NCBI GenBank assembly: GCA_963681505.1
Contig: OY811975.1
Coordinates: 7,874,946-7,938,945, forward strand
DNA length: 64,000 bases
Reading direction: 5' to 3'
Source: Eunapius fragilis
Taxonomy: Eukaryota > Porifera > Demospongiae > Spongillida > Spongillidae
Every line of letters begins with the position of its first letter. The stretch's first letter is position 1. Shown piece by piece: positions 59,901 to 63,605 of this stretch. The position numbers were made by a program, and so were the translations under genes. The notes under the pieces were generated by a model. That model did not search any database. It saw only the letters and a list, made by a program, of their open reading frames with translations, and was not told the DNA's origin.

Positions 59901-62900
59901 TCATAGCAGGTACAAGGGCAGGTTGAAAGTTTGTTAACCATGCACAAACACTTACAATGTGGTTGGTAAGCCGTATCATTGACAGAGGAATCTCTTCCTT
60001 TAAAATAGAATAGCTTTTTATTCTTCGAATAGCTCGTTCTACATTAATTCGAAGTGATGCAATGTTTCTCCCTTTTAACACATCATCTGGAGACAACTGG
60101 TTACCACCATCAAGAAAAGGTGGTATATTAAGGTCAACTCCAATTTCTTTTAGCTGGTCTTTAATTGTAAAACCTTTGTCCGCCATGATTGAAATCCCAT
60201 TTTTTCCTTCTAGTTTCTTTAGAAATCCTGACACTCTAGTTAGTTCAACATCAGATATTGAACCGACATATAAAGGTGAGATATAACTGATGGCACCATT
60301 GGGAGTACAGGCTATCAAAAATTTAGCTGTATTGTGATGCTTGTACTGACTCCATGTAGAGGCCTGTAAATGCAAGTCAGAGGGAGTTTGAATAAAGACT
60401 TCACTTCCATCAACTATAGCAAACGTTGAAGGGTATTTCTTAAAGAATGAATCGGGCAATGTTGCAGCAACCTGACTAGGTGAAGGCATCCATTCAATCT
60501 CATTCAAGTGTTGATAAAGAAAACAAATCCATGTAGTAATGTATTTCGATACCTCTGACTCTGATATACCAAATCGCACTGCTAGATCCAAATTTCTTAG
60601 ATTCAGCTTAAGCTTCATTAAGGTCAGAAAAAACTCATCAATTGCATCCAATGACCTTTTCCTAGCTTTCTGAGGCTTTTTTCTTTTTTCCTCCCCCCAA
60701 TATGTAAGGTTTGAAACTGAGGGACCCAAAAACTCAAAAAAAGCCAACAAAATCTCATATGACTGAAACCCTGTGTACAGTTTAACAAGCTTGTCATTTT
60801 CTGCTATATCTGTAATTTTAAAGTAAACTTTCTCTTTGGTAAAAAAGTCCAGTTTCTTAGTTAACTCGTTATTCCCTTTCTCTAAAGTTTTGATTCGATC
60901 AAGCATTGCCGCAGTGTTTGTCTCACAAGCTGAATCAATATGTTCTTCAGGAATCTCGTACACTTGATAGTCTGTAATGAGTTGCTCACCCACATTTGCT
61001 ATCATAGACTTTGGGAGCGTGTCAGTACTAATGGAAACTATCTGTTCATCAGGAACACTTAATTCATCATGACCATTCGGTTGCATTTGCGATATAGTAA
61101 CTGAAGCCCTTCTTAATTCCCGCCCTACAGCTCTCCTGTTTCTCTCGGTGCCTTTCTTCATTGGAGATGCCAAATGTCTACCAAGGTTAAGCTGTGGATC
61201 GTTTCTTGCATCAGCATCTAAGAAGTGTCGACTGCAAACACGATGGTACTCTTTTATCACAACACTGGTAAGGTCAAGCGCTTCAATCCATCGTAGCCTC
61301 TTCGCACGCTCTTGAGGAAAGCGATGAAAAGAAGCACTTCCATCCTTGGCCTTCGTATTTTGACATACGATGCAAACGTTTCCTGGCATTACTGTGACTA
61401 CAAAGCGCTATACTCAGTTTCTTCGACTGTACTCCGGACGTGACGTCACACATCATTAAAACTAATGAAACATTCCAGAAAGTTGTCTATTCGATGTACT
61501 AAAAATCATTATTTAAATTACCAACGCCCTTTCTTATTGTTGTCATAGTTGAAGACAGTATTGTGTAATACCCTTGAGACGTATCTAAACAACACTTGCT
61601 TCTCATTAGTGATAAAATCAACCATGAAGAAATTAAAAATGGCGTCTGGCCCTTTAACCTTCTGCAGTTCCCAGAACTAGCTGATACTCAGACTTTTTAT
61701 TTTTTTTAAATGTAAGGACAATGAACAGTTTTCATATACAGAAACAAAATTCTTGAGTATCACCCTGCAAGTGACCTAAATATTGAAAACCGTGCTGTAT
61801 AAACAATTATTCGTTAACTCTTTCGCCTCTCCCACAGAAACATATTATAGTCAGATTGTACACTAAGAGAGCTTCAATTTGATGCCAAAATAGCCATACA
61901 CGTTCTGTGAGTAGGGAGTTATGAGTCTTCAAAGTGGAAAACAATTAATTATTCTTGACGGTGTTAATTCGTAAACCACTCGTGAGATTTTAAAAATTAA
62001 TGCGTTAAAGTAACATCCATATTAGGTCAAGCAAATATGATAAATTGCACACATTTCTGAGGGGTGCTGTCCAATTCATTCCTGACAGCCCATGGAATGA
62101 CCCAATTCTTGATTGTACAATTTTGATTTTTATATAGTACGGTTCATATATATAGTGTTACTTTTTATGCTTCATTTGTGGAAACAAATAAGGATGTCTG
62201 CAAGCATATTTTGGATATTTTAAAATTTTAATACTTAATGATATTCAAATGAAATAGAACTTGATTATTTTGGTTTGAAATATTGAAAACTTATAATCAT
62301 TAAACTTGATTAATAATAAACAATTTCTGTAACACATAGTCAGAATAACTACAATCTATCATTTGTTTCTCTAAATTCACTAATGTCTACATGACCCCTA
62401 TTTTTTTAACTAATGTGTTCTGCAGTAATTTTTTCAATTTTTTCGAACTTTTCCTAACTCTTATTAACTGAGACCGTTAATAAATTGCACACTTCACACA
62501 TAATCACACTTTATGGAAGACAGTATACAATGGAAAACTTTTTTACTAGTACTGTAATATAATATCTCACTTACAGCCATTGCTGTATTCAAATCAGCAC
62601 CTGCTCCCAACAAGATCTTCACCACATCATTGTGGCCACTTTGACTTGCAATGAAGAGTGGTGTTGCATTATCCTGGTATGCAGTGAATTGGTACACAGT
62701 GATAGAGCTAGTGGTTTAGCACATCAATTAAACACATTACAAATTCAAATACCCATTTTATAATAGCCAAGATGTAGTAGTAGCTGAACTATTATTAGGA
62801 TGCGCATGCGCAGGATGCTCTATTATTAGAATCGTTGATATTGAGGTGGTGGTTGATATTGTCACAGAGGTATTTGGCACACACTACACCATCCTGGAAA

Positions 62901-63605
62901 ATTTTATAACATGCGCTAGGTCCCTTTTCGCTGCCTCGACCCCATTTTGACATTTATAAGCCACACATAGTTTCAAACGCATGCATATACATGTATGCAG
63001 CATAGTCATCAAATTGGATAGGGTTTACACACAAAACGACTCACATAATTAATCACTTACAAACATTGCTATATTCATATCAGCACCAGCTCCTAACAAG
63101 GTCTTTACCACATCATGGTGACCATTCTGACTTGCAATGAAGAGCGGTGTTGCATTACCCTAGCAACAAAGATTGAAGGCAAGCCACAGCACATAAGCCA
63201 GCTTATATGTGGTTTATCCACCACATTGTGTGATGATACAAATAATGCTATTGCAATTTTTACTCAATCCCTTCTGACATGTTATAAAAATGCTGTTTGA
63301 ATACAATGAAAACACTGGATACTTTGATCTTCTGTAGTAATGGATCAAACTCACCTTGTCAGCCTTATTAAGATTAGCACCAGCTGTAATGAGCACCTTT
63401 ACAACCGCATGGTGCCCATTACAAGAAGCTTTCCATAATGGACTTTGACCTACATCCTGAAAGTGCAAATGAACCTCAACTTGTAATACAGTACGAAATC
63501 ACTTACAAATGCTGCTATATTCACATCAACACCAGTGTCCAATAAGGCCTGTATCACATCCAGATGACCAACCTTGGAGGCCCAGTACAATGGGGTTGCA
63601 TTATT
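29876..63605 (-). CDS. Multi-exon ankyrin-repeat gene (span of the 11 recognised exons)
   Basis: Eleven minus-strand exons, each encoding about one ankyrin repeat, each with an AG acceptor and a GT donor, and all phase 0: 63507-63605, 63355-63456, 63061-63159, 62575-62673, 50039-50137, 44245-44343, 35372-35473, 34925-35026, 31364-31465, 30443-30541, 29876-29947. Exons are 99 or 102 nt, the last 72. Repeats follow the consensus x-N-A-T-P-L-x-x-A-S-x-N-G-H-x-D-V-V-x-x-L-L-x-A-G-A-D-x-N. Ankyrin arrays are protein-binding scaffolds; the partner is unknown. The first exons lie beyond the right edge. The introns between 62.5 and 50.0, 50.0 and 44.3, and 44.2 and 35.5 kb hold transposons. The run could be one gene or two neighbouring genes; equal phase makes any subset joinable. 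It may continue to the kinase exon at 19622. Confidence 0.7.
30443..30541 (-). CDS. Ankyrin-repeat exon 10
   Basis: 33 codons, DGWSPLMIACDQGHTDVVR then DAGAHICQADE. Acceptor cattgcag, donor gttgct (weak). Same subtype as the exon at 44245. Confidence 0.82.
30560..30665. repeat. Roughly 30-bp tandem repeat
   Basis: Three to four copies of ACATACATGATCAAGTACAC-like units with small indels inside an ankyrin-gene intron. Confidence 0.7.
31364..31465 (-). CDS. Ankyrin-repeat exon 9
   Basis: 34 codons, NSTTPLYVACQNGSDDMVH then RSGANVNTAKRD. Acceptor atacag, donor gtaagt. Confidence 0.85.
31466..32288. other. Intronic AT-rich DNA
   Basis: Between ankyrin exons 9 and 8. Nothing coding recognised. 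Confidence 0.4.
32289..32686 (-). mobile_element. TTAA-flanked MITE, copy 2, inverted
   Basis: 398 bp from TTAACTCTTTGAACG to GTCAAAGAGTTAA. The reverse complement matches 28215-28794, with a shared GTGCATTAATTGCACCC-like block, TTGGCTCCGCCTA and TCTTGGCAACC. Shorter than copy 1 by about 180 bp. Confidence 0.75.
32838..32868. repeat. TA microsatellite
   Basis: About 30 bases of alternating TA with one TT interruption. Confidence 0.85.
33060..33760 (+). pseudogene. RAG1/Transib-like transposase fragment, second copy
   Basis: From about 33387 the frame gives RKINADCLEQLCKE, then FRFTPAMQQVLAHSAALIAA and LGSLSEEPLEHNNKN, then SLAKLLNMPTSL. After a frame change KSDPIIRSVRNIP follows near 33700. 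These match in order the C-terminal third of the copy at 54059-56385 (RRINTEHLDHLCKE, LHQVLAHSAALISA, SEEPLEHNNKN, KSDPTVRSFHAV). Upstream 33060-33300 is probably the preceding part, in other frames. Several breaks; no start. A dead, 5'-truncated relative. Confidence 0.65.
33770..34920. other. Intronic AT-rich DNA
   Basis: No recognised feature; the open frame at 34261-34458 has no domain. Confidence 0.35.
34925..35026 (-). CDS. Ankyrin-repeat exon 8
   Basis: 34 codons, INATSLYVACENGYYDVVK then GNGADANIARSD. Acceptor ttgttag, donor gtaagt. Confidence 0.85.
35372..35473 (-). CDS. Ankyrin-repeat exon 7
   Basis: 34 codons, DNSTPLYAASFHCNHDVVK then AAGANVNIAKSD. Acceptor actccag, donor gttagt. 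The usual NGH loop reads HCNH. Confidence 0.85.
35905..36480 (+). pseudogene. Gypsy gag relic (element II)
   Basis: In pieces: GDILQRFD and AIPEDWAKEVMSLIEAAGSF, then DNDAVKKCLQQRYAPEGNEL, then (36213-36480) LQLLFMRAMPDTLKEAMKLA and a basic tail. The YAPEGNELEW..LQ and MP.TL.EA..LA blocks are typical of canonical gypsy gag. Stops at about 36134 and several frame changes. Confidence 0.65.
36598..37430 (+). pseudogene. Gypsy zinc knuckle, protease and linker relic (element II)
   Basis: RPPVCWRCGKV followed by a stop in place of G-H, then a DC (broken CCHC knuckle) at 36598-36655. Then VTVEGKVDGYRIPMLADKGS at 36735, the start of an aspartic protease in which the catalytic VDTG reads ADKG. Around 37270-37330 VIRFLNPTMQPVTMHAHETL resembles the PVRLLNPS.QPVTLY linker before reverse transcriptase. 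Multiply broken. Confidence 0.6.
37680..38130. other. Region between the gypsy relic and the hAT insertion
   Basis: Contains a cysteine-rich plus-strand stretch with one stop (CKCKVGSCL...CGKRCGCACDG, near 38036-38095) of unknown origin. Nothing else recognised. Confidence 0.3.
38132..39665 (+). mobile_element. hAT-type transposon relic inserted in gypsy element II
   Basis: Left end near ATGGGTGTACGCAGG (38138) and right end near CTGCGTACGCCCAT (39648) are inverted copies about 1.5 kb apart. CAGGAC lies just outside both, a possible part of the target duplication. Inside, at 38960-39030, is a THCAWHCQNLVISHSCS segment and at 39130-39210 a KRKPFIDLCKTRWAELSRG segment. The H-C-x2-H-x-LNLV and LC.TRW blocks are hallmarks of hAT/DUF4371 transposases. 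Frames are broken. It separates gag-protease from reverse transcriptase of the older gypsy relic. Confidence 0.55.
39780..40112 (+). other. Unrecognised 110-codon open frame
   Basis: Begins MELKDTNSDPTMKQPLQGIN, with later ATRTAEILYPATLHSLLLLE; ends at 40112. Composition is protein-like, and uninterrupted in this decayed neighbourhood, but no family is recognised. It could be a transposon-derived fragment. Confidence 0.25.
40500..41000 (+). pseudogene. Gypsy reverse transcriptase relic (element II)
   Basis: GAGPVKQPGRRLPFHKREEV, then LNRDLEEESHSPCS, then IIVVQKKDGTSQFCVDCRRVN, LDLTSGYWQVAVDD, and at about 40972 VMYLNDITNV. The catalytic YxDD box reads YLND, so the polymerase is dead independent of the frame breaks. 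Likely the continuation of the relic at 35905-37430, separated by the hAT insertion. Confidence 0.7.
41043..41260 (-). pseudogene. Gypsy integrase tail, inverted (element II)
   Basis: On the minus strand a frame gives PRKKLLAHFNRLKPYKHND, matching the C-terminal motif of canonical gypsy integrases (VHFNRLKPY). It points opposite to the reverse transcriptase 50 bases away, so this part was inverted. Confidence 0.55.
41410..41735 (+). repeat. Dispersed repeat block, copy 1
   Basis: Shares with 51605-51975 the words ACTTCCATATAGG, GACTATGAAT, CCCGACGATCGGAT, GAACTAGAAGTCAAAA, AGAACAAAA, CATAACTC and GGAACACTTTTAA in order. Both copies are followed by a foldback MITE. No coding content. Confidence 0.75.
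42107..42385. mobile_element. Foldback MITE
   Basis: About 279 bp, nearly all inverted repeat around a short loop at about 42230-42250. Arms share GTAATAGTAAGGGAAAATGT, CATAGTCCTATATTTAG and AAGTTGG...AAGGCAATGGTGGTGTAAAAAGC. The right end TTTTATTTACTTGT matches copies at 52161-52452 and 17322-17509. Confidence 0.8.
42640..43120 (+). pseudogene. pogo/Tigger-like DDE transposase relic
   Basis: LLDNASLHTVADIKTVLMP, FFLPPNCTSVEQPLE and, in another frame, FQAIDWLLVAWRDTSNTTIVNC. The LLDNA.aH ... FLPPNcTS..QPLD ... W..v...tI.NC series is the DDE_1 catalytic core of pogo/Tigger-type transposases, with one catalytic Asp in LLDNA. At least three frame changes, so dead. A possible C-terminal remnant follows to about 43420. 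Confidence 0.65.
43480..44240. other. Intronic DNA upstream of ankyrin exon 6 (downstream in gene direction)
   Basis: AT-rich; no recognised feature. Confidence 0.35.
44245..44343 (-). CDS. Ankyrin-repeat exon 6
   Basis: 33 codons, DGCSPCMIACDGGHLDVLN then AAGADVNQACK. Acceptor gtctag, donor gtttgt (non-optimal). It belongs to a second repeat subtype (DG.SP.MIACD.GH.DV) shared with the exon at 30443. Confidence 0.82.
44455..45462 (+). pseudogene. Retroelement C-terminal coding relic
   Basis: Continuous similarity across frames to the region following reverse transcriptase in a common invertebrate retroelement: GASSWLSALPIQEYGFALHK, FRDALCLRYGWQPCLLPSSC, CGQSFTVEHGMSCPCGGFPS (zinc-binding), IRHNELRDITASLLTEVCH, then (frame 45031) ARLDVVAEKFWSRNRQKAFYD, VLSTSGGLVPTAMVVYKRIA and RLSFSLLRSAIVCLRGSRSS. 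Stop near 44985 and two frame breaks. No polymerase motifs remain. Related in style to, but a different variant from, the relic at 12400-13832. Confidence 0.65.
45545..45677 (+). repeat. 5' LTR remnant of gypsy element III
   Basis: The end of this block, ACATGCGCCATAGATTATTA, TGATCTTTGCCTA and CAAGCTATTTCACA, matches the block ending at 49897 and is immediately followed by a primer-site-like sequence at 45678. The left border is uncertain. Confidence 0.6.
45678..45695 (+). promoter_or_regulatory. Primer binding site of gypsy element III, tRNA-Leu type
   Basis: TGGTGGCAGCGGTGTGAT directly after the LTR end. The first 14 bases equal those of the primer site at 22846. Confidence 0.7.
45696..46455 (+). 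pseudogene. Gypsy gag relic (element III)
   Basis: Starts with MATPNFQIERPSSFDF and a stop before KPDEWPHWV, a classic gypsy gag start immediately after the primer site. Later YIIALNSLAKNYEYGVLKDD and DPKATLAKRQVRQAEAINEQ. Near 46430 VETAFLGGMD is the usual gag-to-protease border. Multiple breaks. Confidence 0.7.
46456..47480. other. Probable insertion inside gypsy element III
   Basis: Separates the FLGGMD border from the protease. CATCACTTCCGGACTGCTG near 46504 and CAGTCCGGATGTGACGTC near 47431 are inverted relative to one another and may be ends of a roughly 945-bp non-autonomous element. No coding sequence recognised. Confidence 0.35.
47538..47670 (+). pseudogene. Gypsy protease relic (element III)
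   Basis: FKIDTGAEVTTILHKQYRKL: a retropepsin start with catalytic DTGA preserved. The rest of the domain is broken by frame changes. Confidence 0.65.
48130..48491. pseudogene. Gypsy reverse transcriptase relic with inverted centre (element III)
   Basis: Plus strand 48130-48200 gives RKVYPLPKVHYILAQLMG, the block before motif A. The next part of the same domain, LDANCGFWQIPLE then FVTPFGCFCFNKLSRAP, is on the minus strand (48460-48215), so about 260 bp has flipped. The catalytic YxDD region is not found. Confidence 0.65.
48560..49441 (+). pseudogene. Gypsy integrase relic (element III)
   Basis: LEKIHQKHQGILKCQLRAMS then LWWPGIS gives the zinc-binding H...H and WWPG block. VKECHTCQQN gives CxxC. 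QKVGADLFELKG near 48967 carries the first core Asp. LVVVENSSRYVEIAKLTT and FGIPEVM follow, then (49163) YPQGNGLVERLVQTMN with the catalytic Glu. Integrase follows reverse transcriptase here, the ordinary order, unlike the element at 22523. Several stops and frame changes. Confidence 0.7.
49801..49897 (+). repeat. 3' LTR remnant of gypsy element III
   Basis: TGTGACATTA...TATTTCACA, sharing CATGCGCCATA, TTATAATGATCTTT and CAAGTTATTTCACA with the block at 45545-45677. It is followed by unrelated sequence. Confidence 0.6.
50039..50137 (-). CDS. Ankyrin-repeat exon 5
   Basis: 33 codons, NNATALFIASQNGHHDVVM then GAGADLNIAMS. Acceptor gtatcag, donor gtaagt. Intron sequence just upstream resembles that upstream of the exon at 63061 (AAGCCACA...CACAAGC), so a block larger than the exon was copied. 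Confidence 0.88.
50810..50970. repeat. Imperfect hairpin inside the hAT-like element
   Basis: ATCATGTTCCGGACCTTGG at 50814 pairs with CCAAGGTCTGGAACACGAT near 50944, continuing through GGGATCTGTTCCATCAAATG and CATTTGATGGAATAGATCCC. Arms are about 65-70 bp around a short loop. Confidence 0.75.
51153..51594 (+). pseudogene. Coding-like scrap inside the hAT-like element
   Basis: An ATG at 51153 opens a frame of about 39 codons (MAENCTKSAATFTLPEGKAT...). A later frame contains GDYIRRERSYASLFGPITS then LEPENDCLKQAEWEIKAL. It may be a captured or host-derived exon; no family recognised. Confidence 0.3.
51605..51975 (+). repeat. Dispersed repeat block, copy 2
   Basis: Second copy of 41410-41735, in the same orientation and order of shared words, with a (CTT)n microsatellite at about 51878-51898 that copy 1 lacks. 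Confidence 0.75.
52161..52452. mobile_element. Foldback MITE, best-preserved copy
   Basis: 292 bp. Arms share AAAACATTCTCTCTGAGAAA, GTTGGTGGGATATAGGTTTTG, AGTATACTGGTGTAAAAAGC and AATAGTCCTATATTTAGCAC, with a loop near 52300-52320. The ends are ACAAGAAAATAAAAACATT and AATGTTTTTATTTACTTGT. The arms are near-identical over about 130 bp, which suggests either youth or conversion. Confidence 0.85.
52737..54058. other. 5' flank of the RAG1-like gene
   Basis: No separate gene recognised. An open frame in the same reading frame as the RAG1-like N-terminus starts at 53756, but its first 100 residues are cysteine-rich and have no family signature, so it may be leader sequence. A TTCG microsatellite lies at 54006-54029. 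CACAGTG at about 53226 is the heptamer-like word seen at Transib/RAG ends, but it has no verified partner. Confidence 0.35.
54059..56385 (+). pseudogene. RAG1/Transib-like DDE transposase gene, disrupted
   Basis: Reads, with breaks, as a RAG1/Transib-superfamily transposase. First part 54059-54564, interrupted by TGA at 54203-54205 unless translation starts at ATG 54212; an intron 54565-54624 (gtaggt...ttgcag) joins in frame to exon 2. Core signals in order: LDGSGRH with the first candidate catalytic Asp at 54986-54988; VWVESAPCSPDAARPIM; KVDFHRSMDDGKMQKLL with a second Asp at 55305-55310; NPISAYDVATFPILHALLR; TSTTGNTAR near 55765 (as GN.AR in RAG1 and Transib); LHQVLAHSAALI; LGTLSEEPLEHNNKNLRIYR with the candidate Glu near 56089; then DVMTRLWIKSDPTVRS and a CSFC zinc-like tail. 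Lesions: a frame change at about 55180-55190, a stop near 55508 and frame changes in 55510-55690. RAG1 and Transib enzymes cut DNA at CAC-bearing inverted ends. No RAG2-like gene is seen. The family call rests on motif order only. Confidence 0.7.
54565..54624 (+). other. Short intron in the RAG1-like gene
   Basis: 60 bp, gtaggt at the donor and ttgattgcag at the acceptor. Removal joins CAC AG|G GAG in frame. The length matches the 56-62-bp introns of the YqaJ gene at 57662. Confidence 0.65.
56424..56425. repeat. AT target duplication, left side of the two-gene transposon
   Basis: AT directly before TGGGTCATTCC; AT also follows the right end at 62105-62106. Confidence 0.6.
56426..57509 (+). 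repeat. Left terminal inverted repeat (with MITE insertion)
   Basis: Begins TGGGTCATTCCATGGGCTGT and ends near GACGTCACATCCGGAGTACA. It is the reverse complement of 61428-62104 once the 401-bp MITE at 57044-57444 and one AT are removed. A CRE-like TGACGTCA word lies near its inner end, close to the promoter of the nuclease gene. Confidence 0.85.
57044..57444. mobile_element. Palindromic MITE inserted in the left inverted repeat
   Basis: 401 bp: two 185-bp arms (57044-57228 and 57260-57444) around a 31-bp loop, matching at about 183 of 185 positions. Ends are TGCGCATTTATTGG and CCAATAAATGCGCA. AT lies on both sides (57042-57043, 57445-57446), and the opposite inverted repeat of the host element reads straight across this site with a single AT, proving the insertion. 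Same AT duplication as the host element, so it may be moved by an ISL2EU-type transposase. Confidence 0.92.
57662..59606 (+). CDS. SAP-SWIM-YqaJ nuclease of the ISL2EU-type transposon
   Basis: Three exons, 57662-58043, 58100-58361 and 58424-59606, join to 608 codons in one frame. Introns are 56 and 62 bp (gtcagt...ttgttag, gtagat...atacag). I chose the ATG at 57662 as the first ATG in frame. A SAP-like DNA-binding motif lies at residues about 30-65 (AHNVAALKWWLLCRGIKVK). A SWIM zinc finger (CECPAG...SCTHISALLHAL) is split exactly by the second intron. A YqaJ/lambda-exonuclease-like domain lies at residues about 395-560: WFSARKYRLTAS, QWGIENEPVAIQAYI, FLGASADG, FLEVKCPY and YYCQVQGQMAV supply the expected E...D...ExK and Q residues. 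The nuclease is probably used in processing ends during transposition; that role is inference. A decayed relative is at 14024. Confidence 0.82.
59677..61389 (-). CDS. THAP-DDE transposase of the ISL2EU-type transposon
   Basis: Single uninterrupted 570-codon frame whose ATG lies 39 bases inside the right inverted repeat. THAP zinc domain at residues 1-90 (C6, C9, W34, C52, H55, with a HRFP motif). A short coiled coil lies about 160-185. Helix-turn-helix at 255-290 (LAVRFGISESEVSKYITTW). DDE_Tnp_4 catalytic core: Asp 327 in AIVDGSEVFI, Asp 404 in MADKGF and Glu 451 in INVERAIRRIK. The C-terminus holds three near-identical 21-residue acidic repeats (VTDLSDTDVDTYIQTLDDTDD). The THAP domain should bind the inverted repeats; the core cuts and joins DNA. 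All three catalytic residues are present and there is no internal stop, so it is likely functional. Confidence 0.9.
   Translation of the reverse strand: MPGNVCIVCQNTKAKDGSASFHRFPQERAKRLRWIEALDLTSVVIKEYHRVCSRHFLDADARNDPQLNLGRHLASPMKKGTERNRRAVGRELRRASVTISQMQPNGHDELSVPDEQIVSISTDTLPKSMIANVGEQLITDYQVYEIPEEHIDSACETNTAAMLDRIKTLEKGNNELTKKLDFFTKEKVYFKITDIAENDKLVKLYTGFQSYEILLAFFEFLGPSVSNLTYWGEEKRKKPQKARKRSLDAIDEFFLTLMKLKLNLRNLDLAVRFGISESEVSKYITTWICFLYQHLNEIEWMPSPSQVAATLPDSFFKKYPSTFAIVDGSEVFIQTPSDLHLQASTWSQYKHHNTAKFLIACTPNGAISYISPLYVGSISDVELTRVSGFLKKLEGKNGISIMADKGFTIKDQLKEIGVDLNIPPFLDGGNQLSPDDVLKGRNIASLRINVERAIRRIKSYSILKEEIPLSMIRLTNHIVSVCAWLTNFQPALVPAMTDLSDTDVDTYIQTLDDTDDVTDLSDTDVDTYIQTLDDTDDVTDLSDTDVDTYIQTLDDTDDDHACSDSDDSCH
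59706..59906 (-). repeat. 63-bp tandem repeat in the transposase gene
   Basis: Three nearly identical 63-bp units at the 3' end of the transposase frame, keeping it open. Near-identity implies recent expansion. Encodes Asp/Thr-rich acidic 21-residue units. Confidence 0.9.
61428..62104 (-). repeat. Right terminal inverted repeat
   Basis: About 677 bp, reverse complement of the left arm, from TGTACTCCGGACGTGACGTC to GGAATGACCCA. It carries the promoter side of the transposase gene, including a TGACGTCA word about 50 bases upstream of the ATG. Confidence 0.88.
62107..62574. other. Flank right of the two-gene transposon
   Basis: AT-rich. If the transposon landed inside the RAG1-like element, the missing 3' end of that element should be here; no CAC-type terminus was identified. 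Otherwise intron of the ankyrin gene. Confidence 0.35.
62575..62673 (-). CDS. Ankyrin-repeat exon 4
   Basis: 33 codons, DNATPLFIASQSGHNDVVK then GAGADLNTAMA. Acceptor ataccag, donor gtaagt. It is followed by a 12.4-kb gap to the next ankyrin exon that holds the two-gene DNA transposon and the RAG1-like pseudogene. Confidence 0.88.
62700..63060. other. Ankyrin-gene intron
   Basis: Intron between ankyrin exons 3 and 4. No other feature seen except a short palindromic GGATGCGCATGCGCAGG-like patch near 62800. Confidence 0.4.
63061..63159 (-). CDS. Ankyrin-repeat exon 3
   Basis: 33 codons, GNATPLFIASQNGHHDVVK then GAGADMNIAMF. Acceptor ttgctag, donor gtaagt. Very similar to the exons at 62575 and 50039, suggesting local duplication. 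Confidence 0.88.
63355..63456 (-). CDS. Ankyrin-repeat exon 2
   Basis: 34 codons beginning DVGQSPLWKASCNGHHAVVK and ending AGANLNKADK. Acceptor ctttcag, donor gtgagt. Confidence 0.85.
63507..63605 (-). CDS. Ankyrin-repeat exon 1 (first in window)
   Basis: 33 codons: NNATPLYWASKVGHLDVIQ then LLDTGVDVNIAAF. Acceptor cattgcag, donor gtaagt. A full ankyrin helix-turn-helix repeat with TPL and GHLDV motifs. Confidence 0.85.

Larger units (their letters stand above)
56426..62104 (+). mobile_element. ISL2EU (IS4EU)-type DNA transposon, nearly intact
   Basis: 5679 bp bounded by TGGGTCATTCC...GGAATGACCCA and flanked by AT on both sides. Inverted repeats are about 680 bp each: left 56426-57043 plus 57445-57509, right 61428-62104. 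Two convergent genes lie inside: SAP-SWIM-YqaJ nuclease (57662-59606, +) and THAP-DDE transposase (61389-59677, -). This pairing and the 2-bp AT duplication are, as I know them, features of the ISL2EU group. Both reading frames are open, so the element may be or have recently been active. It lies 41 bases after the RAG1-like gene and inside an intron of the ankyrin gene. The arms differ by scattered substitutions and short indels. Confidence 0.85.

Noticed and set aside
60062..60286. Plus-strand frame opposite the transposase
   Set aside because: Antisense shadow of the catalytic core.
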